From positions 2,677,234 to 2,741,233 of the forward strand of contig CP179198.1 of assembly GCA_051201585.1 (NCBI GenBank): a stretch of 64,000 nucleotides of DNA. Direction: 5' to 3'. The position numbers and the translations under genes are program-made. Origin of the DNA: UBA868 sp016776875 (GTDB lineage Bacteria; Pseudomonadota; Gammaproteobacteria; Arenicellales; UBA868). Shown here piece by piece: positions 63,734 to 64,000 of the stretch. Within the stretch, counting starts at the first letter, position 1. Every line of letters starts with the position of its first letter. The notes under the pieces were generated by a model, which worked only from the letters and a program-made list of their open reading frames with translations, ran no database searches and was not told the origin of the DNA.

Positions 63734-63868
63734 CTAGGCGCTCAGTACCGCTCGGCCTTTGGCCCGACGAGCTCTGAGCACCGCTCTGCCGCCTCGGGTC
63801 TTCATACGTGCGCGGAAGCCATGTCGGCGTTTTCGCTTGATCACGCTGGGCTGAAAAGTTCTTTTCAT
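63734..63868 (-). CDS. rpmH: 50S ribosomal protein L34
   Basis: This 44-residue basic protein is read on the minus strand from ATG 63868 to TAG 63734: MKRTFQPSVIKRKRRHGFRA at the start, then RMKTRGGRAVLRARRAKGR. It is a perfect L34 in length and pattern. It heads rpmH-rnpA-yidD-yidC and marks the origin region. Runs of A/T lie upstream of it. Confidence 0.97.
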   Translation of the reverse strand: MKRTFQPSVIKRKRRHGFRARMKTRGGRAVLRARRAKGRAVLSA

Positions 63869-63966
63869 TTTTCTCGACTGGGTAAGGAACAACTGGGCGC
63901 GAGAATTTACCGTCTAAGTACTGTCTAAGTCAATCAATAAAACCGGTTTTCAATTTTTATCCCCCC

Positions 63967-63975
63967 TGTGGATAA
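63967..63975 (-). promoter_or_regulatory. DnaA box
   Basis: TGTGGATAA, the exact complement of the DnaA box TTATCCACA, lies upstream of rpmH in an A/T-rich stretch. A second TGTGGA begins at the very edge of the window. The neighbouring gene order suggests that oriC or the dnaA regulatory region continues past the end. Confidence 0.65.
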
Positions 63976-64000
63976 GTTTTTATTATAATTTTACTGTGGA

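Overview
This window is a chromosomal segment of a Gram-negative gammaproteobacterium, probably a free-living marine or aquatic one. The evidence is the gene content and order: yicC-gmk-rpoZ-spoT-ridA-recG-ubiA in a Pseudomonas-like arrangement, and rpmH-rnpA-yidD-yidC-mnmE ... mnmG-rsmG-parA-parB at the right end, which is the classical neighbourhood of the chromosome origin. A perfect DnaA box close to the right edge suggests dnaA/oriC lies just outside. No rRNA, tRNA, CRISPR array, prophage or transposase was seen.

Layout. 1-6419 (+): a VWA protein, a membrane J-domain protein and a penicillin-binding transpeptidase, then thyA, folA and uvrD. 6440-11677 (-): three tandem paralogous lipoproteins with calcium-type TSP3 repeats and DUF285 repeats, each with its own terminator and each preceded by a copied 3' tail of ubiA. 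11648-19287 (-): ubiA, recG, ridA, spoT, rpoZ, gmk, yicC. 19527-21250 (+): an orphan Ser/Thr kinase and a GntR/FadR-type regulator with a likely self-operator. 21354-28619 (+): a ten-gene, translationally coupled Mrp-type cation/proton antiporter operon. 28632-31714: nitroreductase, tdk, an Ldh2-type dehydrogenase and a lipoprotein. 32111-36004 (+): FAD glycerol-3-phosphate dehydrogenase, glycosyltransferase and sugar epimerase. 36055-42556: an MttB-family methyltransferase and a molybdopterin cofactor cluster (moaB, moaD, moaE, moeA, moaC) interleaved with a SAM methyltransferase and a TauD-type dioxygenase. 42689-52567: housekeeping genes including gpmA, rdgB, rph, hslR, hemW, hemJ and trmL. 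52586-63868 (-): parB, parA, rsmG, mnmG, a TolQ/TolR-like motor pair with a long coiled coil, mnmE, yidC, yidD, rnpA and rpmH.

The most striking signal is that many genes are broken by a single +1 frameshift, and nearly all of these breaks fall on an AGCT tetranucleotide: the PBP, spoT, glycosyltransferase, epimerase, thioredoxin-family protein, parB, mnmG and the MotA/TolQ-like gene. glpD is the same kind of break at AGCG. In every case, deleting the G restores a full-length protein. Some of these genes are normally indispensable and both halves remain conserved, so a systematic sequence or consensus error is the simplest reading, but the shared context deserves checking. The best candidate for an undescribed system is the TolQ/TolR-like pair inserted between mnmG and mnmE, followed by the recombining lipoprotein array.
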